A DNA stretch of 64,000 nt from Nageia nagi (Eukaryota; Pinophyta), in contig JBITNC010000001.1 in assembly GCA_050084985.1 (NCBI GenBank), positions 83,452,001-83,516,000 on the forward strand. Direction: 5' to 3'. A program made the translations under genes and the position numbers. The notes under the pieces were generated by a model. The model saw nothing but the letters and a program-made list of their open reading frames with translations. It did not search any database and was not told the origin of the DNA. Positions 21,986-34,392 of the stretch are shown piece by piece (positions within the stretch are counted from its first letter, which is position 1; each line of letters begins with the position of its first letter).

Positions 21986-22680
21986 CATAATACCCAGGAT
22001 TTATTTAACAATATGCATAACATAAATACAACTTTATAGTCTATAATGATCATATGATACAACAAAATGAGTTATCTAAAAATTAAAGGCTCGTAGAAAC
22101 ATGAAAAATATGGAAGAATAACAAAAAATTTGATATTTATTTGACAATATGCATAATGAAAACAAAGTTTAAGGGTATGTAATGATTGTACAATACATAA
22201 AATGGGTTTTTTTTTAAATTAAAGACCCATAGATGCATTAAATATATGGTAAAATAAAACAATATCTAAGATTTGCTTCACAATATGTATGATGAAAACA
22301 TATTTTCATAATATGCAATGATTGTAGGATTCAAAATACATAAAAATATAAAGCAAGTATATTCAAAATATAAGATAATATAATCTCAAGAAGAAATAAT
22401 ATAAGGTCACAAAATGAAATACCTACTACCATATCATATCCCCACTTGTATCACCTCATCTTGCCTATAGTCTCACCTCCTCTCCTCTTGTAATCCCAAA
22501 ACATCATCTTATCCTCCAACCCCATAGCTTTAAAAACTTGAAATGAAGAGAACATTTCAAGTGCTCCTAAGCTCCCTACATGTGCCTTTTTTATTTTTTC
22601 ATTTTCACTAAGAGGTGAGTTTTCATCAACTTATTACAAATTGCCACTTACAAAAAAACTTGGGGCTATTAAAAACTACT
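21271..22680 (-). repeat. Repeat X copy 1 (array plus flank)
   Basis: The reverse complement aligns with 48060-48987. Matching landmarks are GGGAGCTTAGG / AATGTTCTC, GATGGGGTTRGAGGA-like purine-rich sequence, AGGAGAGGAGG, GATGAGG, and the PPR-like array. Copy 1 has more array units than copy 2. Between array and purine-rich part (21985-22440) lies AT-rich sequence with three diverged copies of a segment containing ATATGCATAATG.AAACA. X lies directly 3' of gypsy-D integrase in gypsy-D's sense, so it could be that element's 3' UTR or LTR. Confidence 0.65.
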
Positions 22681-22955
22681 ATTCACAAACCATGTCAAAT
22701 TCCCTCCTCCAAAGCCTCTTTTTAGTATAGTGAGTAATCATGACCTTTTCTCTCCCATAAAACTTTGATAGTCTAGATAACTAGAAACATATTCATTACA
22801 ATCCTAAAATATGGTTACCCAATAATATCTAGCCTTAATTATTTTATACATAGTAGTGGTTGGGGAAAAATGACCTCCACATACCCCATCATAAAATTAT
22901 TTAAGGATCTTTATAATTTGATTATTTCCTAAGCATCTTAGTAAAATACCATAAT
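22681..22955 (-). pseudogene. pol: Gypsy-D integrase HHCC module
   Basis: Antisense translation gives GILLRCLGNNQIIKILK, then YDGVCGGHFSPTTTMYKII, ARYYWVTIF, and CNEYVSSYLDYQSFMG. This is a Ty3/gypsy integrase zinc module with H.H and a partly lost C..C. It continues directly from the pol fragment at 24449-25690 once the U insertion is removed: VLFLNY joins GILLRC with one ATTAT. Confidence 0.82.
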
Positions 22956-24448
22956 GTTTTTTGTAAGGGTAAATTTATCAAATGGGACTTTTTATATAGG
23001 AATCCCAAAACCTATCTCGCATTTTGGATTTTTTAAATTTTGATATTTGATGCATATTTCCAACAAAGATCAAACATTATGCTTTCCATGTTATGTCATT
23101 CATATGTATCCTTTGTAGGGATAGCCAACTAGAAAAGGTATGCTCATCTAGGCTCTAATTTTTTAGTACCTTTGGAGCTTTCTTGTGGACATCAAAGGCA
23201 AACCAAAATATTTCCAATTCTATTTGTGTGAAGCCTTCCTCTATGTGAATTATAATTTCTTCTAGGATATCTTCAAGTTGTAGAGATACAAAGACCTCAA
23301 ATTTCTTCTTGTTGATTTTTAATCCATCATCCCAATTCTTCTAAATTATAATCCTAAGTGTGTTAATGTTTTTCCATTCCTTAGAGTCCCCCAATCCATA
23401 ATATCAAAGAAAATTTTGAATAACTTTATCTATCCAAAGCTACTTCCTTCTTATCCATCTCTCCTACTAGAGCTATAATGTTCAAATTTGGAGGATACTA
23501 CACCATAGGTGAGGTTTCCTCCACCATCTCTATAAGATCTTTAGCTGGTTCATCAAACCCAAAATTATTAGATATCTCAATTGGTAGAGATCAAGTTGCC
23601 ATTAGTGATTCAATAATAATCAATGGTAAAGGGGAGCTATCTAGAGGTACATACTCTAGAGTAAGGGGAAGTGGAGGGGAATTTGGTTGGTGCTAGGTGA
23701 AGGGAAATTCCTCCAATTCAAGTACCAAAGGATCCATTTCAAGAGGGATAATTCATCTCACCCCATGTAGATTAATTGACCAAGATTTTTATCAAACCTT
23801 GAGGGAGAGGCATGCATTCCCTATTCCTAGAGATAAATGAGTCCATCAAGTGAAAAAAGAAGTAAGGCAAGTTTACCTACATCTTTCGCATAAAATGAAA
23901 CAACAAAGGCAAATGAAAACCACCTATATTTGAATACTTCCCTACCAAGTTGAATAATTTCACCAAGGCCTTAGCAAATTCATTCCAAAGGTATGGAATA
24001 TATTCTACCAAGTAGGCTGAAACTCATATATTAGGGGTTGAGTTTCCTAGATCCAAGAAAGTTTAAATATCTTTAATGGTTGATAATATGTATCTATAAT
24101 GTTTAAACCCTACATTTACCATCCTTGTAGCTTGTGAGATCAAGTCCATGCTGATGTAAAATTGGTATCTAAAAACTTAAACCAATTCCTCATCTTAGGA
24201 ATCTTTAACCTACCTTGACCATCTTCAATTATGATTGCTAAATCTAACACAAACTATTTGATTCCTCCATTACATAGAATTTCCCAAATTACAAGGTCTT
24301 TCTTGAATTCTTCATCATTCTCTGGGTCGGTTCTCTTTAACCCAATCATGGCTCTTGTTGTTTGGAAAACACACAAGGGTCTTGTTGGTTTAAACTATTT
24401 AAGTGAGTTGCATTTAATCTTCATCATCCATGAATCCCACTTATAAAA
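22956..24448 (-). mobile_element. U element copy 2, complete, unclassified mobile sequence
   Basis: 1493 bp flanked by ATAAT on both sides (22951-22955, 24449-24453). Excision with one ATAAT restores the gypsy-D frame. A second copy (1-117 plus 8495-9215) ends at the same CCCACTTAT terminus in a different host site, so U moved as a unit. Antisense frames look coding but decayed: MIGLKRTDPENDEEFKKDLV, GKYSNIGGFHLPLLFHFMRK, VNLPYFFFHLMDSFI, MPLPQGLIKIL, KINKKKFEVFVSLQLEDILE. No LTRs, clear inverted repeats, poly-A or known catalytic motif are visible. The LPQG segment faintly recalls plant 'putative transposon protein' frames; family unassigned. Plus-strand open stretches here are shadows. Confidence 0.7.
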
Positions 24449-25690
24449 ATAATTTAGGAAAAGAACACCATTATGTAAATAATACTTCCCTAATTTCATC
24501 TTGAAAGGTCATTTTACATTGAATGATAAATATTCTAATTCCTTTCTAGGCTTGAGGTACTTAGTAATATCATTGAACCAAGTTTTATTACCAACCCTTA
24601 CAGCCAATATTTGCACTTGTTAATCTTATTCTATTCATTAAATATTTATAAAGAGTTTTCATAATCCATTACCCCTAACCAACTTTATCATCTTGAATAT
24701 CAAATCATGTTCCTCTACCTTTTTTACCAAGATCCTATAAGCATATCCATTTTAGTATGTGTCAAGATTATCTTTATAAATGAGTATGGTATCTTGATAG
24801 TCACCTATTTTATGGAAATGTAAAATTTAAAATTTTTGACTACCTTCATCATCATGAACACTTATTTTTCTTGAAAGGTATATTTTTCCTTCAAGATTTT
24901 TATAGCATGATTCATAAATAAAGTCAAATGTTCTTCATTTTTATAATTGACTTATGTTAGTATTGAATATATTATATGCTCCAAAGCATAAGTGTACATA
25001 TTTTTATGGTTTACCATTAGTTGACTATACCATTGTAAATGCACTTGTTAGGTATTCTTTGATTTTATCAAATGCTAGTTTTTCTTCATTTGACCATTTG
25101 AACTTAGCATTCTACTTTAACATTTTGCTCAATGGAAATATAATTTTGGCAAAGTTAGGAATAAATCTTCTCAAAATTCAATTTGGTAAGGAATTATTGT
25201 AAATAGATTGTACTTTTTGGTAATAGAATATTTTTAAATCAAGTATATGTTTAGGATAAATATGAGTTTCATCCTTCAAGTTAATATGACCCAATAGTTT
25301 CCCTTTGGTAATCCCAAAAATAGATTTCTTTAGATTCAACAAATTTTGAATTCTTTGCTGATCTTGATAACTTGAGTGAAATGATTAACATGATCTTTCC
25401 TCTTTTTTGAGAAAAATATCATATCATGTAGGTAGATAATAATGATTTTATTAATCAGATATTCGAAAGAAAATTTCATTACTCTTTGAAAAGTAGAACT
25501 AGTATTTGTTAGCCCAAAAGGCATGTGTTTATAAGAAAAGGTACCCCAAAGAGTGGTGAATATTTTCTTAAACTAATCTTCCTCTATGAACTAGATTTGA
25601 TCATATCATGAATAAACATCAAGTAGAGAAAATATTTTTGATCTATTATATTGGAATATTTGTAATGTTCACTTGGGAATATGTAGTTCT
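24449..25690 (-). pseudogene. pol: Gypsy-D reverse transcriptase and RNase H
   Basis: Antisense order from the right: SIFSLLDVYS, TLWGTFSYKHMPFGLTNTSS, TFQRVM, IIIIYLHDMIFFSKKRKDHV (25336-25524 open). The YLDD box has become YLHD. Then FKWSNEEKLAFDKIKE-like RNase H start (about 25100), a GNGLxKLF segment, and YYLHNGVLFLNY reaching the U insertion at 24453. The RT thumb is shortened near 25335. Right edge about 25690. Ordinary Ty3/gypsy pol, inactive. Confidence 0.82.
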
Positions 25691-28600
25691 TATTATTCAA
25701 AATAAGAAAAAATGTATATTCTAGATACCTAAGTTTAAAAAAAAAACATAAGCCCACTTATGTAATAAAATGACACAATATGTAATTATATTGATTGGGC
25801 ATTGACCAATAATTTAAGTGGGCTCTCCCATCAATAAATATAGCCATATAACTATAGTATTATAAAAAGTTGTAAGTAAGTGATATGCTTGTAATATGAG
25901 AGCATAGTTCACATAGCATTGAGATAGAGGAATGAGAGCTTATCTCATAGTGATCATTGTAGTAGCTTGGAGTCTCCATTGAGTAGAGTGATGATGAGTA
26001 AGTCTTGAGTAAGCAAGCATTATCAATAAAGAGAGAGAGATATTAGCTATTGTAATATTCATTACTTGAGAGTAATATATCATCTTGTTATAGTGAATGT
26101 ACTCTCATACTAAGAGGAATAACTTCATATCTCTATCTATATATTTGTGTGATTGTTATTGAGAATATCTAGAGTAATAGAGTATCTTAGTCTCTATATG
26201 ATTATAGTACAAGTGATAATGTGTCCATTATACTGATGATTAGTTTAGTTGTAATCACCAAGCTAACCCAAGAAAAATGGTTGATTTAATCCCAACCAAA
26301 TGATAATAAAACAATGATGGTTATTTAACATCCAACCAACAAGGATATTGTATATCAAGTAATATTATATAGTTATAATAAAGCATAATAAAATTGAATA
26401 GTTTGTATGTATTCATTATGTATGTAAAGATACAAAGCAATAAAGAAATATACTAATGATTATGATATCATATTTCCAAAATGATTTTGATAAAGAAAGC
26501 ATGTGAATAATGAAGCAGGTATGCATTTGATAGTAGCAAGAATATGATCATGAAGAAATTATTTTAGTTTTAGCCAAATTAGAAATGATATTATTTATTA
26601 AACATGTACAAAGATATACTAAGAAAGGGAGTAATTTTATTCTCCAATCAAGCATGCCTGTGAATATGATTATAGAAATTTGTATAAATTGAATATGAAA
26701 TCTATAAACTATATGTGAATATGATTATAGAAATTTGCATAAACGGATTATAGAAATTTGAAAATGTTCTTGATAAATGTTCGAGTGCATACCTTTAGGT
26801 CATGAATTATGAATCAAATATGTAGGCTTCCCCATCATGGATGTTATTGTTAGTTGCCAACACTATTCATTCAACTAATTTATTACTTTCATAATATGAT
26901 ATTTTGCTTCTAACTAAAATTTAATTGAAATTCATCTCAACTAATTTTGAATATGATCATTGAATTTCTCTGATCTAAGCTAAAAATGGTAGCATCAATG
27001 TTGGCATCAATGCCAATGCTAAGTGATCGATATGCCCAAATGTAGATGATGGGATAGTTTTGTGTTTTGATATGAAAATGTAATTGATCCTCTAATTCAT
27101 ACTAATATTATGAACCCAATATCTAAAAACTAAGAACAAATATAATTTAAAAATGTTGAACCTAAAATTAATTAATACATGACCAAATTTTGAATTAATG
27201 CTCATATTGATTAAAAATACCAAATTCATATGATACATTTATTTAACATGGAAAATTTAAGAATATTTATGAGATAAAAAGAGACAAAAAATTGATGAAA
27301 GAAGAAGAAATGATGAGGATGAATAGATGCCAAAAAGTAAGAAAGAAGCAAGAGAATGTGATTGGGAATATGAAGATGCAAAGATAACATGATTGAAAGA
27401 CTTGATGAAATTTCCAATGGTAAAAAAATATTTATCTAAGATTAATTTAAATGGTATTAAACCTAATTTATTTTGATCTTGAATTTTGAAAATAAAAACA
27501 TGAATGCTTGACACTCCTATACTTTGTTGATATTTTTTTGTTATGATTTATTGATAACTTTGCATATATCCTTGAAATAACTCCATATTACATGAAACCA
27601 TGATAAAAAATGATCAAAAAATGTTTGAAAATATGATAAAATATGTACCTTAAAATATGCTATGTTGATTTTTCCTTTTCATGATTTTGAGCTTTTGGTT
27701 CATGAGTATCTCATTCTTGTAAAACTTATAATTGTCATAAAACTACCACCTTGTAAGAAGCATAACTTTTGCTAAATATATCGGATTAACCTAATTACTT
27801 TTACATAAAAAAGAATAAAGGATATTATTTTTGTAAAATATCATAACTGATTATGTTTTGAGAAAAAATGTCCAATTTAAGGGCAAAAATAGACCTATTT
27901 TATTCTTTCTAGACTTGAAAACTTCAAATGATCATAGCTTTTGATTTGTAAATAATTTTGAGGTGATTCCTTTTTAAAATTTGCATGTTGCCTACCATGA
28001 ATATCTAGGGTTTAGAAAAAATTCTAGAGCACAAAGAACCACTGATTTTTCAAAAATTAGGCTTAAAATTTAGGGTTTGGAATTAAAAAAAAAATTCATA
28101 AAATAAAAATACCCTAAAATATTTAATGATTTAAAAGCAATAAGGATTTTTAAATATGTAGAAAATTAAGATAAATAAAGAGGTAACAAAAGCTAGGGCT
28201 TCCTATGAAAAATTCCATAGAAAATATGATGCCCTAAAATTAAAAATTCAAAATTTTATTGAAATATAATAGGTGCAATAATAGATATAGGGTTTTATTG
28301 ATGTCAAGATACTAAACTAAAGCATGCACTAAAGAGATTATAATTGAGTGTAATAAAAGTACCTATGTTTCCTTACTTGTATCGAAGATGAATATATATA
28401 GGATGAACTTGTTGAAGAGAGATGACCTTGATGTACAAACCCCATGAATAACAATAGAGAGAGGAGTATCATAGGCATGCATGTTATGTCTAGAAATAGT
28501 AGCACAAGTGTGTACTTTAGCATGGATGCTATGGTTCTTGATGAGTAGCATTCACCACTAAAAGATAATACACAAAAAAATGTTGACAAGCTGAGCTAAG

Positions 28601-29000
28601 AATATAATCATGAAGATGGATGATAAATATTTTCTCAAGTGATAACAAGATTTGAATCCCAATAGGAAATATTTGTAAATACCTAAATGTAGGGTATTGA
28701 CTACCAAGATGTAATATTGATATACTTTCCCTAGGTTAGAGATACTTACATTTATATCAAGAATGATATCATCATTTGACCCTTCGAATATAGGTTGAAG
28801 TTGTTTTGATGTACATAACATAGAAATAAGAACATAACTTGTGAAATATGTAATAATAAGGTAATTTAAAATTACAAAAATATGATTAAATGTGATTAAA
28901 TATATATGTAAAGTTGCATCTAAGTGGGATCATGTTAAGGGGACCACTTTTAGGTGTGAATAGTTGAAACTAAGACTACTAGTACCATGTGTTTCCCATA
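25691..29000. other. Unassigned AT-rich DNA
   Basis: No supported gene. 25711-26290 has LTR-like traits (TATAAAAAG near 25862, AATAAAGAGAGAGAGA near 26027) but no partner copy or primer site, so it is not called. AGCCCACTTA (25751-25760) and TAAGTGGGCT (25815-25824) form an exact inverted repeat. The stretch 26290-28340 is featureless. Antisense at 28735-28821 there is a short frame ending in a good splice donor (AATGTAAGTATC); alone it does not make a gene. Confidence 0.5.
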
Positions 29001-30590
29001 CCTGATGCTAGTGTGAAAATGGACCACTATGCCTACTAATATCATTCATTCACTTTTTTAATAAGCTTTTGATTTTCATTTATTCATTATATGCTTTCCT
29101 TTATATCATTGACATCATTTTCCTTAGACTCCTAACTTTAGATAATTTTTAGTGCTCTTTGAACTTGTTGATATCATGTTTTGACTCTTAGTGTACTTAT
29201 TTATCTTCTTTATACTCTTTACCTCTTTTTACAAATAATATTTACAATATTGATGTCATTCTCTCCACCTTCCTAATCTTAGAGTCTTTAGTTTTCTATA
29301 TTATAGTGATATCATCTCTTAGCCATTGAAATTTTTGCTTTCCTCCTTATCTTAGATATTCTAAAAGGATGTGGATCTACCATCATGGATTTAAATTAAA
29401 TTTTCCCCTTCTTGGATATCTTTAAGGATGTTTAACTTCATATGGTACAAAATTGGGGCTATGATACATAAATATATCAAAAAATAAGATAAGTTATTTT
29501 ACATATACATTTTGATAACTCTCAAGGGTAGTCTTTACCTAGGTCTTTCCCATGAGACCTAGGGATTCAAATAGTATCAAACCCTTTGGTGTAGCTTCAA
29601 AATTGTAGCTACTAATGCCCATTTTTATAACTATGGATATGTAAATGTAGATAAGGATGATTTAAAGGTCAACACAATATTCACATTTTCATAGGATATC
29701 TCTTACAACTAGAGGACTATATCCTTGATCTTTTTCAATGAGTTATCTAATTTTTCAATAAATGCAAATATATTTTCATTTGAAATGGGGGTTGGCCTAG
29801 CTACAAACTTTGTTTTATCCCCTTCTACTCCCTTCATGTACTTGTGATATTTCTTTATCATCATAGGTGCATTATTGTCTTTCCAAAATTGACATACATC
29901 TTCATCAATTAGAGCCTTAATTTATTTCTACTCATGATTGCATTCTTGTTCTAGCTCACATTTGAACCTTTGGCCTTTAGTTGCTATCTTCTCAAGTTTG
30001 ATCATACTCATAGACTAGGAAGTATTAAACTTCTTCATTATAAGTAATACTAATGATGTCTATTGCAACCTTAACCTCATCCTTCCTATGAATGATGATA
30101 ATTTGAACTCTATCAAGTTCTTGTAGCAACACCTTTAACACTGCTTGATAGCATTTTGGGTGATATACCTTTGGTAGAAGCCTTTAGAGTTCCTAAGTAA
30201 TTTAAATCCAATATTTTTTCTCTAAGATCGTTAAAGCTCCTAGATTGTATACATTTGTAGTATAAAGAGTAGAGAGTTATTTCCATATTATATAATCTAT
30301 TTCTCCATTTATCTACATTTTTTATGAACTTATGATGAATTTAATTAATTTATCATTTGTTAGAGATATTAACCTTTGGGAAAATATATCATCCAAGTCA
30401 TATTCTCTACTATCAAAAATTTCTTGTAGATTTATACCAATCATTTTACTTTTGATCTCTAGGTTGACCCCTTTATTTCTAATGATAATCTCTTGGAAGG
30501 TAAAAGGGTATTTGTATAATGACTTTTTACCTCCCCATTTCCATATTTACAATCAATGTAATCAATATACCTATAAAATTCTAAACTGAA
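29001..30590 (-). other. Possible downstream continuation of the decayed antisense gene
   Basis: Antisense translation shows short coding-like fragments in changing frames (for example SFNDLREKILDLNYLGTLKA near 30210), directly downstream of the better preserved frame at 30590-31480. Stops are dense and no domain is recognisable. It may be the gene's 3' part or unrelated sequence. Confidence 0.3.
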
Positions 30591-31480
30591 TACTCAATCT
30601 ATAATGTAGAAGGGAAGTAGTATTGGCCTACCTCTAAACAAGTAAAGTTTGATGATAGTGCTTCTATTAGTGAAGTACCAATCTCCTTTCTTTGCATGTT
30701 TTTATCCTTAAATCTATTATATATTGTAGGGAGAGTCTTGGAGTTACCCTTTTTTCTAGAAAGAGTAATGCAAACCCGATCACTTGATTTGCAAAATTAT
30801 AATAATATTTTGTTATCCTTGGGATATCTATCCACTCATCCACCAAAAACATTGTATGATATGATATATTTATTTTTAAACCCAAATTGTTGAATTTACT
30901 AGTATTCTATAAAATCATGATCCACAACATATAAGAGATATGAGTAAACAACCCCATCATGTTGATATTTTCTTATTGTTTAGTCATAGCTTATAAAATG
31001 AGTTCCAACTAATCAAAGAGGTAAATCTTCTTTGGATGTGTGATGGAATAGGCCAGAGATACCTATTGGAGTGATCTAAATTTTTTTGATAGATACACTA
31101 AAGCTAGGACCAACAATAAAGTATAGTAACTAATAATCATTTTTGAAATGATCTATGGGTACCTCTTATTGTAACATCTCTTTAGGTCCTTCTACCTTTG
31201 ATTCCTTCTAGCTAACAATAGGCTATTCCTTCATGTGACTACCATATAACCTTATTTTATATGCTATATAGATTCTAATAAGTTAGTTGTATTCAATGGA
31301 CTCTTTGAATACTAAACTAATCAAATATGTAGAAAATTCAAATACCATATGTCCATTTTGAGATACAACTACCTTCTTCTTTGGGATAGCTAATTCTTCA
31401 ATTAGCTTAGTTAGCCCAGGTATAAGATGACAAGCCCTTTGAATTAAGTGGTATAATATTGTTTCCCTAATTATTCTTAG
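30590..31480 (-). pseudogene. Unidentified decayed gene, 3' segment (interrupted by composite)
   Basis: One antisense frame can be followed from 31475 to about 30600, broken mainly by TAG/TGA/TAA. Segments include LYHLIQRACHLIPGLTKLIE, KKVVVSQNGHMVFEFSTYLI, PKEMLQ, YFIVGPSFSVSIKK, VDHDFIEY, NKYIISYNVFGG, SSDRVCITLSRKKGNSKTLP, FKDKNMQRKEIGTSLIEAL. Several stops sit where W or Q would fit. The frame continues without a break into 44398-44546 when the composite and one CTTAG are removed. I do not recognise the protein; no catalytic motif or membrane segment stands out. Confidence 0.6.
31476..31480. other. Left target-site duplication CTTAG of the composite
   Basis: CTTAG precedes the TGTAGG terminus of LTR-C1. 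The identical 5-mer follows the TCTACA terminus of LTR-B2 at 44393-44397. Confidence 0.8.
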
Positions 31481-32152
31481 TGTAGGCCATAAATAATGAG
31501 TTAAATAATTAATTAATTAATATGATATACAATATATGATATTGTTTGAGGTAATACAAGCCATATATGATCTCTAACTAATGTATAAATCTCATAAATG
31601 AATATATCCTTTTGACTTCATGAAAAATGAGTGGTCACATGCCTATCTTCTAATCATTAGTGAGCTCTAGTAAGTCAAATTATCACTTCATGAATTTATA
31701 GGAAATACACATTGTTGGCTATGCAAATTATGTATAATTACATGCATGAATTCAAGTATGTTGAATAAGACAAAGAGTATTATAGATCCAACTTCAAACA
31801 TGATGATATACCATGCATAATGCACATTATTAGTGACTTGAAATATTAAGAATATGACCTCACTTAAAGAACATAATATGATCATCACAACTAGAACATA
31901 ACAAATCTAAGGTTAATTGGTGTCTAAAGACACCATTTCAGTTGTGGCACATTCCTTAGACTTTATTGCATATTAAATATCTTGCTTTAATCTTCTTTTA
32001 TAGATGCATTTATTCTTGAGATATATACATTTTACATTGATATTTGCTTATTACATTTATTGTGATGCATTTACACCCTTTTTATAATAACATTATTTAA
32101 TATAATAAATATGAATTAATAATTAATAATAAATCATATTTAGGCATATACA
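31481..32152 (-). repeat. LTR-C1
   Basis: 672 bp, TGTAGGCCATAAAT to GGCATATACA on the plus strand, aligning with 32834-33504. In sense (minus strand) it is the 3' LTR: the adjacent purine tract reads CCAAAGAGGAGAAAAA (32153-32168 complement). The minus-strand 66-codon open stretch at 31688-31888 is incidental. Confidence 0.85.
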
Positions 32153-32833
32153 TTTTTCTCCTCTTTGGATATATAATAAAATATATTGAAGTTGCATAAT
32201 CCAAAGAATTAAAGAAGAAAAATATATGTTTGAAATTGAACCATTCTTCCTTGATCATTGTTGATTTGATGCCCCTTGTATGACCCTTTTTGACTTGATT
32301 TCCCTAGGAAAACTCTATGAATGGGGTGATAAAGATAAAAGTGAGATGGGGGAAGACAATATTCTAAGCTTTCCCTAAGAATTCACCAAAAACTCTCATC
32401 TTGAAGGATCGATGATATCTTTGGATCAACTCTCCTTACAACTTCCTTTGTCCATTTCCTATGATGCAATTAGAAACCTCTTCTCCTTACTTGATGGATG
32501 GGGGAAATCCATTTTTAATATTAATTGATTCCTTATGATCTGGTTTTTAGCCATGTTAACATTGTTATCTACTAAAATAGTGAATCACCATTGGTATCTA
32601 CAAGATAGTGGCCAACATATCAATATTGGTATCTATTAAAGTAGTGACCAATAAAATGACATTGGTCTCTATAAGAGTGGTGGCAAATGAGTCACTATAA
32701 AGTAGTAGCTAATGAGGAATTAGATAAAAAGAAGAAGAAGAAGAAGAAGAGATTCAAATAAAACTCTTTTTCAAATGTGCACAAAATCTTGCTCTAAGAG
32801 ATAAAATCCTTCAAAATAATGGGTTCACCAAAA
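32153..32833 (-). mobile_element. Short non-coding internal region of element C (TRIM-like)
   Basis: 681 bp between two LTR-C copies, no coding capacity. In sense it begins with a primer-site-like TTTTGGTGAACCC (complement of 32821-32833), also used by LTR-B elements, and ends with a purine tract beside LTR-C1. Contains a GAA/AAG run at 32728-32751 and three variants of a phrase like ATTGGTATCTA..A.A.TAGTG (32570-32700). Element C with both LTRs is about 2.0 kb, the size of a terminal-repeat retrotransposon in miniature that depends on another element's proteins. Confidence 0.75.
32728..32751 (+). repeat. (GAA)n microsatellite
   Basis: A run of about seven GAA/AAG units inside element C's internal region. 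Simple-sequence repeat, no further role visible. Confidence 0.9.
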
Positions 32834-33504
32834 TGTAAACCATAAATAATGAATTAAATAAATAATTCATTAATATGATTTACAATATATGATATTATTT
32901 GAGGTAATACAATTCATATATGATCTATAAATAATGTATAAACCTTATAAATGAATATATCTTTTGAGTACATGTAAAACAAGTGGTCACATGCCTACCT
33001 TCTAATCACTAGTGAGCTCTAAGTAGTCAAATTACCAATCTAATTTATAGGAAATACATGTCATTGGCTGCATGAATTACATAAAATTATGTTCATGAAT
33101 TGAAGTATGTTGAACAAGACATACAGTATTGTAGATCCAACTTCAAACATGATGATATATCATGCATAATGCATGTCATTAGTGAGCTAAAATATGAAGA
33201 ATCTAACCTTGCACAAAAAACAAAATATGATCACCACAACTAGGGCATAACATATCCAAGGTTACTTGGTGGTATTTAAAGATATTATTTCAGTTGTGGT
33301 GCATTCCTTGGACTTTTTTGCATATTGAATATCTTACTTTGATATTCTTTTATAGATACATTTATTCTTGAGAGCTATACCTTTTACATTGATATTTGCC
33401 TATTACATTGCTTATAGTGTATTTACATCTTTTTTATAATAACATTATTTAATATAATAAATATGAATTATTAATTAATAATAAATCATACTTAGGCATC
33501 TACA
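32834..33504 (-). repeat. LTR-C2
   Basis: 671 bp, TGTAAACCATAAAT to GGCATCTACA. Its sense start, TGTAGATGCCTAAGTATG, is nearly the same as the start of LTR-B1 (TGTAGATGCCTAAAAATG), though the LTR bodies differ. Beyond it, 33505-33637 repeats the first part of C's internal sequence (32153-32285), so C was arranged LTR-internal-LTR-internal. Confidence 0.85.
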
Positions 33505-33637
33505 TTTTTTCTCTCTTTGGATATGTAATGAAATACATTGAAGTTGCATAATCCCAAGAATTAAAAAAGAAAAATATATGCATGAAATTGAACCATTCTT
33601 CCTTGATCATTATTGATTTGATATCCCTTTATGAAAA
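33505..33637 (-). mobile_element. Second, truncated C internal segment
   Basis: Matches 32153-32285 (TTTGGATATRTAATRAAATAYATTGAAGTTGCATAAT and onward). It shows that a tandem C array existed before or during formation of the composite. It is cut at CCCTTTATGAAAA directly against LTR-B1. Confidence 0.8.
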
Positions 33638-34392
33638 TGTAGATGCCTAAAAATGATTTATTATTTATTTAATAAATCATATGTAGACTTCTTAAATGAT
33701 TTAATGTAATATTACATACATCAAGATAAAATGATATTATAATGCAATACCATGTGTTAGATTAAATGCTATATCATATATCATGGATCTTATTTTAAAG
33801 TATCTTGAATATAAAAATGATTATATTATTGCAAGAGGTAAGCCTTCACTTCTTTCTATATCTTTTGCAAGCTATATAAATGGGTGGATAGGTTGATCTC
33901 CACATATCAAAACTCTTTTGATATTGATAGAACTCTGATAGGTGGTTGTCAACTATAATGGTGTCTTTGGATGTCACCTACCTTGATAACTTGTAATACT
34001 CTAAGCTTTGAACTTTCTATATTTAGCACACATCATAATTTGACACATTTCATATAGTCAGCGGTGCACTTCTCCTATCCTAGTAGTGGTGTTCTTCTCT
34101 TAGGTTGTGAGCTATGTGCATCTTCTAAATTGAAGGTTCTAGGCTTGGATGGTTGAGCTATTAGTTTATACACATGAAGATTAGTTGTAAGCTCACCACA
34201 AGTCTGATCCCAATCCTTCAAAGATTCATTGCTATTTGCTTTTGAGGATTGTACACACACTTCATATCAAGTGCACATTTTTCATGTATATCTATTATGA
34301 TCTGATATAGTGTCTATTGTATATTAAACTATATATTGTAGACATTTTATTTAATTATATTTATTTATATTTTACATAATTTAGAGTCTACA
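33638..34392 (+). repeat. LTR-B1, 5' LTR of element B1
   Basis: 755 bp, TGTAGATGCC to AGAGTCTACA. It aligns with LTR-B2 (37632-38028 plus 44037-44392) and, more weakly, with LTR-B3 (50563-51296). TATA box TATATAAAT at 33873. Followed by TTTTGGTGAACC, conserved after all B and C LTRs, probably the primer site; the matching tRNA is not assigned. Confidence 0.88.

Noticed and set aside
23478-23696. Plus-strand 72-codon open stretch with glycine/serine-rich sequence
   Set aside because: It lies in U, where the conserved coding remnant between the two U copies is antisense; treated as a shadow.
25751-25824. Inverted repeat AGCCCACTTA ... TAAGTGGGCT
   Set aside because: Exact but only 10 bp with a 54-bp loop, and without flanking duplication; too weak for a MITE or terminator call.
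25711-26290. LTR-like segment with TATA and AATAAA motifs
   Set aside because: No second copy, no primer site, no purine tract and no duplication in the window, so it cannot be called an LTR on this evidence.
27226-28821. Several minus-strand open stretches of 60-90 codons
   Set aside because: Serine-, leucine- and isoleucine-rich composition typical of AT-rich noise, no domain, no homologue within the window, overlapping one another in different frames. One ends at a fine splice donor but has no partner exon.
31476-33510. Treating element C alone as the CTTAG-flanked insertion
   Set aside because: The bases after LTR-C2 (33505 onward) are C internal sequence, not CTTAG; the only matching right flank is after LTR-B2, and only that join restores the target frame.
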